8,065 nucleotides of DNA from Gammaproteobacteria bacterium (lineage in GTDB: Bacteria; Pseudomonadota; Gammaproteobacteria; Granulosicoccales; Granulosicoccaceae). Every line of letters starts with the position of its first letter. Position 1 is the stretch's first letter. Location: assembly GCA_003511825.1 (NCBI GenBank), contig DOIU01000391.1:1-8065 (forward strand), read 5' to 3'. A model generated the notes under the pieces. That model saw nothing but the letters and a program-made list of their open reading frames with translations, did not search any database and had not been told where the DNA came from. This document shows positions 1 through 5,947 of this stretch, piece by piece. The position numbers and the translations under genes are program-made.

Positions 1-534
1 GTTGATGAAGCCTACATTGATTTCGGCGGGGAGAGCGCCGCACCGTTGGTGGGTTTGTATCCCAATCTGCTGGTGACGCAAACCTTCTCCAAATCGCGCT
101 CGCTGGCCGGCATGCGTGTGGGCTACGCCCTTGGCGATGACAGCTTGATTGAAGCGCTGACCCGGGTGAAGGATTCCTTTAACTCCTACCCTCTGGATCG
201 CTTGGCGCAGGAGTCCGCTCGGGTCGCGATGGAAGACGCCATCTACTTCAACAATATTCGCCGAAAAATCGTCGAAACCCGTGAACGCACGGTGACCAGC
301 CTTACCCGGCTGGGGTTTGAGGTCGTGCCGTCGCAGGCGAACTTTGTGTTTGCTCGTCATCCACGCTACGCCGGTCGCGCGCTCTACGAGGCGCTCCGTG
401 GCGAGGGGGTCTTGGTCAGGCACTTTAACCGCGCGCCGATTGACGCCTACCTGCGCATCACCATTGGTACGGATGAGGAGATGGCGACGCTGCTTGATCG
501 CCTACCGGCGGCTATGCACGCGGCTCAGCGTTAG
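1..534 (+). CDS. hisC: Histidinol-phosphate aminotransferase, C-terminal part (5' end outside the window)
   Basis: This PLP-dependent aminotransferase converts imidazole-acetol phosphate to histidinol phosphate in cytoplasmic histidine synthesis. The frame is open from base 1, giving 177 residues, about half of a normal HisC of roughly 350-370. The fragment starts at VDEAYIDF, the conserved segment holding the PLP-contacting Asp and Tyr. TFSKSRSLAGMRVGY follows, with the Schiff-base lysine at fragment residue 31 and a phosphate-binding arginine at residue 39. KDSFNSYPLDRLAQ and the late LRITIGT, whose arginine binds the substrate, fit HisC. The ATG at base 46 is internal and not the real start. 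The TAG stop overlaps the stop of the convergent minus-strand biotin remnant by 4 bases. Class I aminotransferases resemble one another, so a related substrate remains possible, but HisC is the best reading. Confidence 0.93.
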   Translation, partial: VDEAYIDFGGESAAPLVGLYPNLLVTQTFSKSRSLAGMRVGYALGDDSLIEALTRVKDSFNSYPLDRLAQESARVAMEDAIYFNNIRRKIVETRERTVTSLTRLGFEVVPSQANFVFARHPRYAGRALYEALRGEGVLVRHFNRAPIDAYLRITIGTDEEMATLLDRLPAAMHAAQR

Positions 535-1019
535 CGCGTCACCGCGAGCATGATCTCTCGCACCGTTTCCCACGAGCGATCAAGATCCTCTTCGTTCAGG
601 TAGTAGGGCGGCAGCATATAGACAACGTTCCCGAGCGGTCGCAAGAGCAAGCCATGCTCACGCAGCTGCGCGGCGACGGACAATGTATGTGTCCTGTCGC
701 CGGTCACCACCGGCACGATTTGGCTGGCGTCGGCCCTCCAGGTTTTGCCCCACAGCCAGACTTGACGGTTTCCTGTGGCCCGGGCGCTGTCTTTTTCGCG
801 CTCTGGGTTGGGGGTTGTGAGCAGCTCCGCGCCAAACATCGGGGTGCCTTCGCACTTGACCAGCATATTAATCGGCACGCTGTCAGGGTGCTTGGGCAGA
901 TTGGCGAGGGTGATCAGCATAATGGGTCCGTGGAGCGGCGTTTTACGCCGGCGTCTGTTGCTTGCGCATACGCAATGAGCCGAGTCAGTCTTCGTGGCAC
1001 GATAGCCTGAAAACGACAA
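531..1019 (-). pseudogene. Mosaic remnant of biotin genes (BioB, BioF and BioA fragments in one open frame)
   Basis: A 162-codon open frame strings together conserved pieces of three biotin-synthesis enzymes. Residues 34-60 (LANLPKHPDSVPINMLVK, then EGTP) match the late part of biotin synthase BioB. Residues 62-78 (GAELLTTPNPEREKD) match the extreme C-terminus of BioB. The roughly 50 residues that separate these in real BioB, including the VRLSAGR segment, are absent. Residues about 85-126 (SQIVPVVTGD, then LREHGLLL) resemble the C-terminal domain of BioF, 8-amino-7-oxononanoate synthase. Residues about 121-157 (RPLGNVVYMLPPYYL) match the C-terminus of BioA. Residues 1-33 match nothing I recognise, and the start is uncertain. 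No fragment keeps a complete active site: the radical-SAM CxxxCxxC motif of BioB and the PLP lysines of BioF and BioA are missing. Enzymatic function is therefore very unlikely. The family matches are from memory of the sequences, and the pseudogene call is inference. Confidence 0.75.
936..950. repeat. Short inverted repeat at the edge of the BioB-like fragment
   Basis: CGGCG (936-940) and CGCCG (946-950) are perfect arms around a 5-base TTTTA loop. The repeat lies a few codons upstream, in the minus-strand sense, of the point where BioB similarity begins at about base 920. It could be a deletion endpoint or chance. There is no adjacent T run that would make it a terminator. Confidence 0.3.
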
Positions 1020-1245
1020 CTGAAACTCTGTGCAAGCGGTGAATATGCGTTTGTCCGGCCCTTGTGGGGCGGGATCAGCGCGTGACCGTGTCGCGAATGC
1101 GTAGGCTCGTCAACATGCGTCGGGGTTGCCTGGCATCGCTGGGCCTGCAGGTTAGGAAAAATTCACGGCGAGTCCAAGTGCTGCGCTGCGCCCGCTTGAC
1201 CAGATTCTGCTTGGCGTCATTGCGCGCGTAAAGCCGCAGATCCGC
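1020..1245. other. Spacer between the biotin remnant and engB, no recognisable gene
   Basis: I recognise no gene, RNA or terminator here. On the minus strand the engB frame stays open for 56 codons beyond its TAA, to a TGA at 1075-1077, but the translation resembles no family I know. If the biotin remnant arose by deletion, this stretch may hold decayed operon sequence such as the lost 5' part of bioB. I could not find the N-terminal BioB iron-sulfur motif in the minus-strand frames I read. Confidence 0.5.
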
Positions 1246-1884
1246 TTAGTCGGGCGCAGGGGCCAGAGGCTTGGCGCTGGGGGGAGAACCGGCATAGAGG
1301 TAGTCGTCCAACACGCTGTGAGCGTCGTCCAAACCTTGCTTTTTGGTGGCGGAGAAAATCTGCAGGCTGGCCTCGACTCCGGCAGTTTCGAGTTGTCCGT
1401 GTGCGGCAAACAAGGCCTTGTTGGCTTGGTTTTTACTCAGTTTGTCAGCCTTGGTCAGCATCACATGCAAGGCGGCATGGCTGCCATGGTGGAGCTCGAT
1501 CATCTGCCAGTCGTGGGGCGTGAGCGGGTGGCGGATATCCATCAGCAGAATCAGTCCGCGCAGCTGCGGGCGGGTCTGCAGGTAACGCGTCATGGTGGCG
1601 CGCCACTGGTCTTGGCGTGACCGCGATACCTTGGCATAGCCGTAGCCGGGGAGATCGACTAGGTAACGTTGACGCGGCAACGAAAAAAAATTGATCAGCT
1701 GGGTGCGACCCGGCGTTTTGCTGGTTTTGGCCAGTTTGCGATTGCGGGTGATGGCGTTGATCGCGCTGGATTTGCCCGCATTGGAGCGGCCGGCAAAAGC
1801 AACTTCGCCTTCGCTGTCGGTCACCAGTTGCGACAGCTCTTGCGCGCTGGTGCGAAATTCTGCGGAGAAATACAGTGGGTTCAT
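1246..1884 (-). CDS. engB: Ribosome-biogenesis GTP-binding protein EngB (YihA/YsxC)
   Basis: EngB is a small TRAFAC-class GTPase that binds the large ribosomal subunit during assembly, in the cytoplasm. The 212-residue protein has all G motifs in order: G1 GRSNAGKS (residues 32-39), a G2 threonine in KTPGRTQ (about 57-62), G3 DLPGYGYAK (from 77), G4 TKAD (144-147) and G5 SATKKQG (178-184). SNAGKSS and TPGRTQLINFFS are diagnostic of the EngB family. Length is normal, with a slightly longer proline- and alanine-rich tail. The ATG start fits the short N-terminus of the family, although I see only a weak ribosome-binding site before it. The gene is divergent from the cytochrome c4 gene, the arrangement known in Pseudomonas, with 161 bp between the start codons. 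Confidence 0.96.
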   Translation of the reverse strand: MNPLYFSAEFRTSAQELSQLVTDSEGEVAFAGRSNAGKSSAINAITRNRKLAKTSKTPGRTQLINFFSLPRQRYLVDLPGYGYAKVSRSRQDQWRATMTRYLQTRPQLRGLILLMDIRHPLTPHDWQMIELHHGSHAALHVMLTKADKLSKNQANKALFAAHGQLETAGVEASLQIFSATKKQGLDDAHSVLDDYLYAGSPPSAKPLAPAPD

Positions 1885-1956
1885 GGGCGATCAGGCGTCG
1901 AAAAATAAGTCCTCAAGAAAATTCCGGTTTTTCTCATGAATCTGCTCCCGGAGTTT

Positions 1957-1970
1957 GATAAACTTTTATC
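1957..1970. repeat. Inverted repeat in the engB / cytochrome c4 divergent spacer
   Basis: GATAAA (1957-1962) and TTTATC (1965-1970) are perfect 6-base arms around CT, in the 161-bp spacer between two divergent genes. The position would suit an operator or promoter element for either direction. I could not assign a convincing -35/-10 pair around it, so its role is speculative. Confidence 0.25.
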
Positions 1971-2045
1971 GTTTCGGTGGTTCTGGGGGAATTTTGGCTG
2001 CCGTAGTGTACAGATTTTTTAAGCCTTAGTGTTATTGGAGGAACG

Positions 2046-2654
2046 ATGAATAAGTCGTTTATTATCGGTGCGATCTGTTGCGTGGTCTCAGTGTTGGCAC
2101 CCGCTTACGGCGCCGGTGATCCTGCCGCTGGTAAAACCAAGTCGGCCACATGTGCCGCCTGTCATGGCGCCGATGGGAATGCCATGATTCCCGATTACCC
2201 CAACCTCGCGGGCCAAGGTGAAGCCTATTTGGTCAAGCAACTCATGGAGTTCAAGTCGGGCGAGCGCAACAACCCGATTATGGCACCCATGGCTGCCCCG
2301 CTCAGCGAGGAAGATATGGAGGATCTCGCGGCGTACTATGCTTCACTGGCGCCTAAAGCTGGCGTCGCCAGTGAAGAAAACCTCAACTTAGGCCAAGACA
2401 TTTTCCGTGGCGGTATCACAGCGGCCAAGATTCCGGCCTGCACCGGCTGCCATGGCCCCAATGGTGTCGGCAATCCGGCTGCGTTGTATCCGGCACTCAG
2501 TGGTCAGAATGCTGCCTACATCGCCAGTGCCTTGAAGGAGTTCCGTTCAGGTGCGCGGGCGAACGATCCCAATTCCATGATGCGCTCACTGGCGCTGCGT
2601 TTAACCGACGCGGAAATAGACGCCGTCAGCAACTACATCCAGGGGTTGCACTGA
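2046..2654 (+). CDS. Dihaem cytochrome c4
   Basis: This is a periplasmic or membrane-attached dihaem c-type cytochrome that passes electrons from the bc1 complex toward terminal oxidases. The 202-residue product has an N-terminal signal peptide (hydrophobic to about residue 20, cleavage likely near APAYGA). Two cytochrome c domains follow, each with a haem-binding CxxCH: CAACH at 36-40 and CTGCH at 132-136. Probable axial methionines lie in NPIMAPM (79 or 82) and NSMMRS (178 or 179). Two domains of about 90 residues and the total length fit cytochrome c4. GGAGG at 2037-2041 is a clear ribosome-binding site four bases before the ATG. In Pseudomonas the same gene sits between engB and dsbA, which supports the assignment. 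I leave the symbol blank because naming varies (cc4, cycA). Confidence 0.93.
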   Translation: MNKSFIIGAICCVVSVLAPAYGAGDPAAGKTKSATCAACHGADGNAMIPDYPNLAGQGEAYLVKQLMEFKSGERNNPIMAPMAAPLSEEDMEDLAAYYASLAPKAGVASEENLNLGQDIFRGGITAAKIPACTGCHGPNGVGNPAALYPALSGQNAAYIASALKEFRSGARANDPNSMMRSLALRLTDAEIDAVSNYIQGLH

Positions 2655-2664
2655 TTCCTGTGGT

Positions 2665-2689
2665 GGGCGCCTTCGTTCTGAGGGCGTCC
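2665..2689 (+). terminator. Weak stem-loop after cytochrome c4, possible terminator
   Basis: GGGCGCC (2665-2671) can pair with GGCGTCC (2683-2689), with one G-U pair and a loop of about 10 bases, starting 11 bases past the stop codon. The following sequence is only mildly T-rich (CTTTCGTCTTCT) with no T run. Termination would be partial at best, leaving room for read-through into dsbA. Confidence 0.35.
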
Positions 2690-2738
2690 TAAACCTTTCG
2701 TCTTCTGGTCACGGTCAGCGCAAGTTGCGCATATTTCT

Positions 2739-2747
2739 TGCTATATT
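2739..2747 (+). promoter_or_regulatory. Candidate extended -10 promoter for dsbA
   Basis: TGCTATATT has the TGn extension followed by TATATT (5 of 6 to TATAAT). No good -35 lies at normal spacing, as expected for extended -10 promoters. It would give a leader of roughly 95 bases before dsbA. Confidence 0.4.
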
Positions 2748-2848
2748 CTAGGCGAGTGCTGGCTGGGACATGACCGTTCTGTAAGCTCCAAAACTCCGAC
2801 CTCATTTCACACTCTCATAGATTTTATTACGCAAGCGGAGACATTTTG

Positions 2849-3457
2849 ATGAAGAACCTGTTTCGGGCAATCTGGGTGACTTTGGCCCTGGCGGCCGCCG
2901 GTGCGAGCCAAGCGGAAGTTGGCTACGAAATGATTACGCCCCCTCAAAACACGGACAACCCCGAGAAGGTGGAGGTGCTGGAGTTCTTTTGGTACGGATG
3001 CCCGCATTGCTACCAGCTGGAGCCGGCCTTTGAGCACTGGAAGAAGAACAGCAAAGCGGACTATGTTGAAGTGGTTCGTGCTGCGCCGCCGCTGAATCCA
3101 GCGTGGTCCAATCACGCACGCGCGTTCTATGCCGCTGAGATTCTCGGTGTGCTGGACAGCTTTCATGAGCCGATGTTTAAAGCCTTGCACGAAGATCGCA
3201 AGCGTCTCCATCGCATGGAAGACATCGCCAAGTTTGCCGGTTCGCTGGGTATCGACGAAAACAAATTCCTCAACACCATGAAATCCCCCGCTGTGCACGT
3301 CAAAATCAACCGAGCACGCCAGCAGGCGATTGCGATGGGCATCACCGGTGTGCCGGCGGTGGTCGTGAATGGTAAGTACAAGACCAGCGCGTCTCTGGCA
3401 GGCAGCTACGATCAGATGTTTAAAATCGTGGATGAGATGGCAGAGAAAGAGCGGTAG
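2849..3457 (+). CDS. dsbA: Thiol:disulfide interchange protein DsbA
   Basis: DsbA is the periplasmic oxidase that gives disulfide bonds to newly secreted proteins and is re-oxidised by DsbB. I use the ATG at 2849 (202 residues), with GGAG at 2837-2840 eight bases upstream. A TTG one codon earlier would also be in frame. The N-terminus MKNLFRAIWV, a short hydrophobic stretch and ASQA form a signal peptide cleaved near residue 22. The thioredoxin fold follows, with FFWYGCPHC: the CPHC active site is at residues 51-54, exactly the DsbA dipeptide. The cis-proline loop is TGVPAVVVNG near residues 169-178. The length is typical. The gene follows cytochrome c4, as in Pseudomonas. A strong terminator lies just after the stop. 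Confidence 0.96.
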   Translation: MKNLFRAIWVTLALAAAGASQAEVGYEMITPPQNTDNPEKVEVLEFFWYGCPHCYQLEPAFEHWKKNSKADYVEVVRAAPPLNPAWSNHARAFYAAEILGVLDSFHEPMFKALHEDRKRLHRMEDIAKFAGSLGIDENKFLNTMKSPAVHVKINRARQQAIAMGITGVPAVVVNGKYKTSASLAGSYDQMFKIVDEMAEKER

Positions 3458-3473
3458 ACGCAGCCCTATCGAT

Positions 3474-3505
3474 AAAAAAAGCCCCGCTGAGTCGGGGCTT
3501 TTTTT
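3474..3505 (+). terminator. Strong intrinsic terminator after dsbA (bidirectional)
   Basis: GCCCCG (3481-3486) pairs perfectly with CGGGGC (3493-3498) around the loop CTGAGT. The stem extends by a run of seven A (3474-3480) against seven T (3499-3505). The T run after a GC-rich stem is a classic rho-independent terminator, 16 bases past the dsbA stop. The A run makes it usable from the opposite strand as well. Confidence 0.93.
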
Positions 3506-3508
3506 ATG

Positions 3509-3652
3509 GGTACCACCCGCATCAACTGAAGGTGGGGGCATCAAAACAGGGATTGATAATCTTCGCGTTGCAGTGCAGGATTGGCGTTGTTTATTTGGCG
3601 GGTTGATCAACGCCCTTAACGGTGAACCTGCGGGTTCCGGAGTCTTTCGTCG
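3509..3652. other. Spacer between the dsbA terminator and the DUF3461 gene
   Basis: This spacer should hold the DUF3461 promoter, since the terminator isolates it from dsbA. TTGCAG (3568-3573) could be a -35, but the best -10 at suitable distance (TATTTG at 3592) is poor. A small hairpin, GAACC-TGCG-GGTTC (3624-3637), lies immediately before the GGAG ribosome-binding site (3639-3642) and could affect initiation. I see no gene here. Confidence 0.35.
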
Positions 3653-4036
3653 ATGAGTGAATACCAAGCCCTCGCGGATATGGGAATCCAGAACCCGCTT
3701 GAAATATCGAAGTACACCCTGCGCCAGGAAGGCATTGAGGATGTGCTCAAGATTTACTACAACCGCCATACGGACTCCTACCTGCCCAATAGTCGAAAAT
3801 ACAAGTTCAGCCGTTCGCTCAAGGCTGGCTTTGACGGCGACTCTGTACCCGCGACAAGCGATGCTTACGAAATCTCGCCCTTTTTGCTCAAAGCGGTTGC
3901 CGAACTGGATCAGATCGTCGCTGACAAAGCTGCCGGTCACGATGAAAAGCAGGAAATCCTCAACGAGATTGATCACCTTGAACGCGTGGTGAGCATGAAG
4001 CTGGCCGAACTCAAACGCCGGTTGAGCGCTCTCTAA
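3653..4036 (+). CDS. DUF3461 family protein
   Basis: This is a 127-residue soluble protein of unknown function. The N-terminus, with ALADMGIQNPLEISKYTLRQ, EGIEDVLKIYYNR and the following RKYKFSRS, matches from memory the DUF3461 family. That family is short (about 125-130 residues), gammaproteobacterial, and has the pattern MGI.NP..I..Y.LRQEG..D.LKIYY. The C-terminal half from about residue 78 is predicted helical and charged, ending in a likely coiled coil (DHLERVVSMKLAELKRRL). There is no signal peptide, membrane segment or catalytic motif. The start at 3653 has GGAG ten bases upstream and agrees with the family's length. The gene stands alone between a terminator and a convergent rnfE, so its context says nothing about its job. 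Family assignment is confident; no function can be given. Confidence 0.85.
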   Translation: MSEYQALADMGIQNPLEISKYTLRQEGIEDVLKIYYNRHTDSYLPNSRKYKFSRSLKAGFDGDSVPATSDAYEISPFLLKAVAELDQIVADKAAGHDEKQEILNEIDHLERVVSMKLAELKRRLSAL

Positions 4037-4196
4037 TCGCGAAGTCTGAGCAGGCTGCGCAAAGCACTGTTTATAGCGCATAAGCACGCGCACGGTTGAA
4101 TGAAGTCTGTGTGTGGTCAGGCTTTTCTTATACTTGTGCGAATTGAAGGTTCTCTAGGCTTGTATTACCGTTATCAACATGAGCGCATCCGCGGGT
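4037..4196. other. Spacer between convergent DUF3461 and rnfE genes
   Basis: These 160 bp separate two genes that converge. I expected a shared terminator but see no GC-rich stem followed by a T run in either direction. I see no tRNA or small gene. The 73-codon open frame that starts near 4100 runs into rnfE antisense and looks spurious. Confidence 0.5.
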
Positions 4197-4904
4197 TTAG
4201 GCCGTTTCTTGTGAAGCCACTTCACCGCTGGGTGAGTGATGCTCAGGCGTGGCTGAGCGGCGTTGTTGTACGCGCGTGTCGATCACATTCTTTAGTGCAA
4301 GCAGCAATCCCAGACCGATAAAAGCACCGGGCGGGAGTATGGCAATCAGAACGCCAGGGTAGTCGTCGCTGATGCTCAGTGTCCAGCTGCGCGCCTGTTC
4401 GCCGAACATGAGGTGGGCGTCGGCGAAGAGCGTGCCGCTGCCAACCAACTCTCTCAGCCCTCCGAGCACCACCAGCACCAGTGCAAAGCCGAGCCCCATC
4501 ATTAAGCCGTCCAGCGCGGCCGGGCCCAATGCTTGTCGAGAGGCAAAGGCTTCGGCGCGGCCGATAATGGCGCAGTTGGTGACAATCAATGGGATAAAAA
4601 TCCCCAAGACCAGATACAAGTCATGCAACCAGGCGTTCATACACAGCTCGATCATGGTGACGGCAGTGGCGATGACGAGCACATAGCTGGGGATGCGAAT
4701 TTCCGGACGGACCCAGTTGCGGATAAAGGAGATGGTGGTGTTAGAGACGATCAAGGTGAGTAGGGTCGCCAGACCGAGGCCCAAGCCGTTGATCAGCGAG
4801 TTGCTCACGGCTAGCAGTGGGCACAAACCCAAGAGTTGCACGAGACCTGCGTTGTTGGTCCACAGGCCGTCTACAATGATCTTTCGTATCGCGCTGGCTG
4901 TCAT
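4197..4904 (-). CDS. rnfE: Rnf/Rsx electron transport complex subunit E
   Basis: RnfE (RsxE in E. coli) is an integral inner-membrane subunit of the Rnf complex. That complex couples electron flow between NADH and ferredoxin or another low-potential acceptor to ion transport; in E. coli its Rsx form reduces SoxR. The 235-residue protein has about six hydrophobic helices. Typical RnfE segments are IIVDGLWTNNAGLVQLLGLC near the start, GIFIPLIVTNCAIIGRAEAFA with its conserved cysteine in the middle, LRELVGSGTLF, and AILPPGAFIGLGLLLA near the end. PPGAFIGLG and the longer C-terminal tail separate it from the NqrD paralogue. The start agrees with the family, although AGGA is only two bases from the ATG. 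Odd feature: rnfE normally ends rnfABCDGE, often before nth, yet here both neighbours are unrelated and point the other way. Confidence 0.94.
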   Translation of the reverse strand: MTASAIRKIIVDGLWTNNAGLVQLLGLCPLLAVSNSLINGLGLGLATLLTLIVSNTTISFIRNWVRPEIRIPSYVLVIATAVTMIELCMNAWLHDLYLVLGIFIPLIVTNCAIIGRAEAFASRQALGPAALDGLMMGLGFALVLVVLGGLRELVGSGTLFADAHLMFGEQARSWTLSISDDYPGVLIAILPPGAFIGLGLLLALKNVIDTRVQQRRSATPEHHSPSGEVASQETA

Positions 4905-4939
4905 GATCCTGCTGCGCTGTTGCTCTACGTCCAGTGCCG

Positions 4940-4945
4940 ATTATA
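4940..4945 (-). promoter_or_regulatory. Candidate -10 element for rnfE
   Basis: On the minus strand these six bases read TATAAT, a perfect sigma70 -10, 35 bases upstream of the rnfE ATG. The only -35-like match is TTGGGG at 4965-4970, with a long 19-base spacer. If active, it would let rnfE be transcribed without the rest of an rnf operon. It lies close to the divergent ligase promoter. Confidence 0.4.
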
Positions 4946-4955
4946 GCCTGATTCT

Positions 4956-4984
4956 TTGACCACTCCCCAAAAACTCGATATCCT
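4956..4984 (+). promoter_or_regulatory. Sigma70-type promoter for the DNA ligase gene
   Basis: TTGACC (4956-4961, 5 of 6 to TTGACA) and TATCCT (4979-4984, 4 of 6 to TATAAT) are separated by exactly 17 bases. Transcription would start near 4991, about 28 bases before the chosen ATG at 5019. This also argues that the in-frame TTG at 4956 is the -35 box and not a start codon. Confidence 0.6.
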
Positions 4985-5018
4985 AAAACACGTTTCGCTT
5001 ACAAGGAGTGTATTCGAA

Positions 5019-5873
5019 ATGTCTTCTATCTACGGGCGAATCCTCGCCTGTCTGGCGCTGTGGCTTGTCATTGCGCTCATCTCGTCTGCGTCTGCACAGA
5101 CCTCGCCATCGTTCAAGCTGGCGACGGCGTACCGTGATGACATCGTTTTGTCAGACTACCTCGTGAGCGAAAAGTACGACGGTATTCGCGCGCGGTGGGA
5201 CGGTCAGCGTCTGTACACGCGCGGTGGCAATACCCTGCAAGCGCCTGCGTGGTTTGTCCGAGACTTTGGCGCGCGCCCACTCGATGGTGAGCTGTGGCTT
5301 GGGCGGAGCCAGTTTGAGCAGTTGTCGTCCATTGTGCGCCGACTGACGCCCGATGCCGAAGCATGGCGTGCCGTGCGCTATATGGTATTTGATTTGCCCA
5401 TGCTGCAACGGCCCTTTGTGGAGCGCTACGCGGCTTTGTCGGACTGGGTCTCGCACTCGTCGTCGCCTTACCTCGTGCTCGTGGAGCAAGCGCCTGTCGC
5501 TTCGCGAAGTGCGCTGATGCAACGGTTGTCGGAAGTGGTTGAAGCGGGCGGTGAAGGCTTGATGCTGCAGCGTCGGGACGCACCCTATCGTGGCAAACGC
5601 TCGACGGATCTGGTGAAGCTCAAAGCCTGGCAGGACGCTGAGGCCACCGTGATGGCGCATTTACCGGGCCAGGGCAAGTATGTGGGCATGTTAGGCGCTT
5701 TGCTGGTCGAAACACCCGAGGGTGTGCAGTTCCGATTGGGCACGGGCTTCAGTGACGTTGAGCGCGATCATCCGCCACCCCTCGGCAGTGTGGTAACCTA
5801 TAAATACACGGGTTTGAGCCGCTTGGGTGTTCCGCGGTTTGCGAGCTTTCTGCGCGTGCGGCATCTGCGCTGA
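5019..5873 (+). CDS. ligE: Secreted ATP-dependent DNA ligase, Lig E type
   Basis: Lig E enzymes seal DNA nicks using ATP and, unusually, carry a signal peptide. They are known in Haemophilus, Neisseria, Vibrio and other proteobacteria, where a role in handling DNA taken up or present outside the cytoplasm has been proposed. I choose the ATG at 5019 (284 residues), with AAGGAG at 5003-5008 ten bases upstream. The N-terminus has a hydrophobic core and SASAQ, so cleavage is likely near residue 26. The nucleotidyltransferase motifs follow: motif I EKYDGIRARW with the AMP-accepting lysine at 52, motif III DGELWL (89-94), IIIa YMVFDLP (121-127), IV GEGLMLQ (178-184) and V LVKLKAW (198-204). A small OB domain covers about 208-284. 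No DNA-binding or helicase domain is fused, matching minimal Lig E. Periplasmic location is inferred. Confidence 0.93.
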   Translation: MSSIYGRILACLALWLVIALISSASAQTSPSFKLATAYRDDIVLSDYLVSEKYDGIRARWDGQRLYTRGGNTLQAPAWFVRDFGARPLDGELWLGRSQFEQLSSIVRRLTPDAEAWRAVRYMVFDLPMLQRPFVERYAALSDWVSHSSSPYLVLVEQAPVASRSALMQRLSEVVEAGGEGLMLQRRDAPYRGKRSTDLVKLKAWQDAEATVMAHLPGQGKYVGMLGALLVETPEGVQFRLGTGFSDVERDHPPPLGSVVTYKYTGLSRLGVPRFASFLRVRHLR

Positions 5874-5883
5874 GTACCTGTGT

Positions 5884-5937
5884 AGAATCACGCTGCTGAC
5901 GGTCAGGTTACGGCTGACCGCAGCGCATAGCGATTCT
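5884..5937 (+). other. Long imperfect stem-loop after the ligase gene
   Basis: The core is CGGTCAG (5900-5906) pairing with CTGACCG (5914-5920) around a 7-base loop. GCTG (5895-5898) and CAGC (5921-5924) extend it past one bulged A. Outer arms GCT/AGC (5892-5894 with 5929-5931) and AGAATC/GATTCT (5884-5889 with 5932-5937) continue it after small bulges. About 20 base pairs form in 54 bases, starting 10 bases past the ligase stop. No T run follows, so it is not a standard intrinsic terminator. It could protect the ligase mRNA 3' end, or belong to a leader element of the next gene. Confidence 0.5.
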
Positions 5938-5947
5938 GCGCAGGCGT

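Noticed and set aside
654..1010. 118-codon plus-strand frame opposite the biotin remnant
   Set aside because: The recognisable protein similarity (BioB, BioF, BioA) is all on the minus strand, and the plus translation matches nothing.
1318..1908. Several plus-strand frames of 79-100 codons opposite engB
   Set aside because: engB carries every G motif on the minus strand, so the plus-strand frames are shadows.
2807..4093. 428-codon minus-strand open frame spanning dsbA, its terminator and the DUF3461 gene
   Set aside because: It is antisense to two well-supported genes and crosses a strong terminator. Its translation has no recognisable domain, so the lack of stops is best explained by the codon use of the real genes.
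4956..5018. Upstream TTG start giving a 305-residue ligase
   Set aside because: The TTG is part of a likely -35 box (TTGACC), lacks a ribosome-binding site, and would bury the signal peptide behind about 20 residues. The ATG at 5019 has AAGGAG.
5113..5660. Two minus-strand frames of 156 and 169 codons inside the ligase gene
   Set aside because: They are antisense to a gene with all ligase motifs, and their arginine-, histidine- and alanine-rich translations look like shadows.
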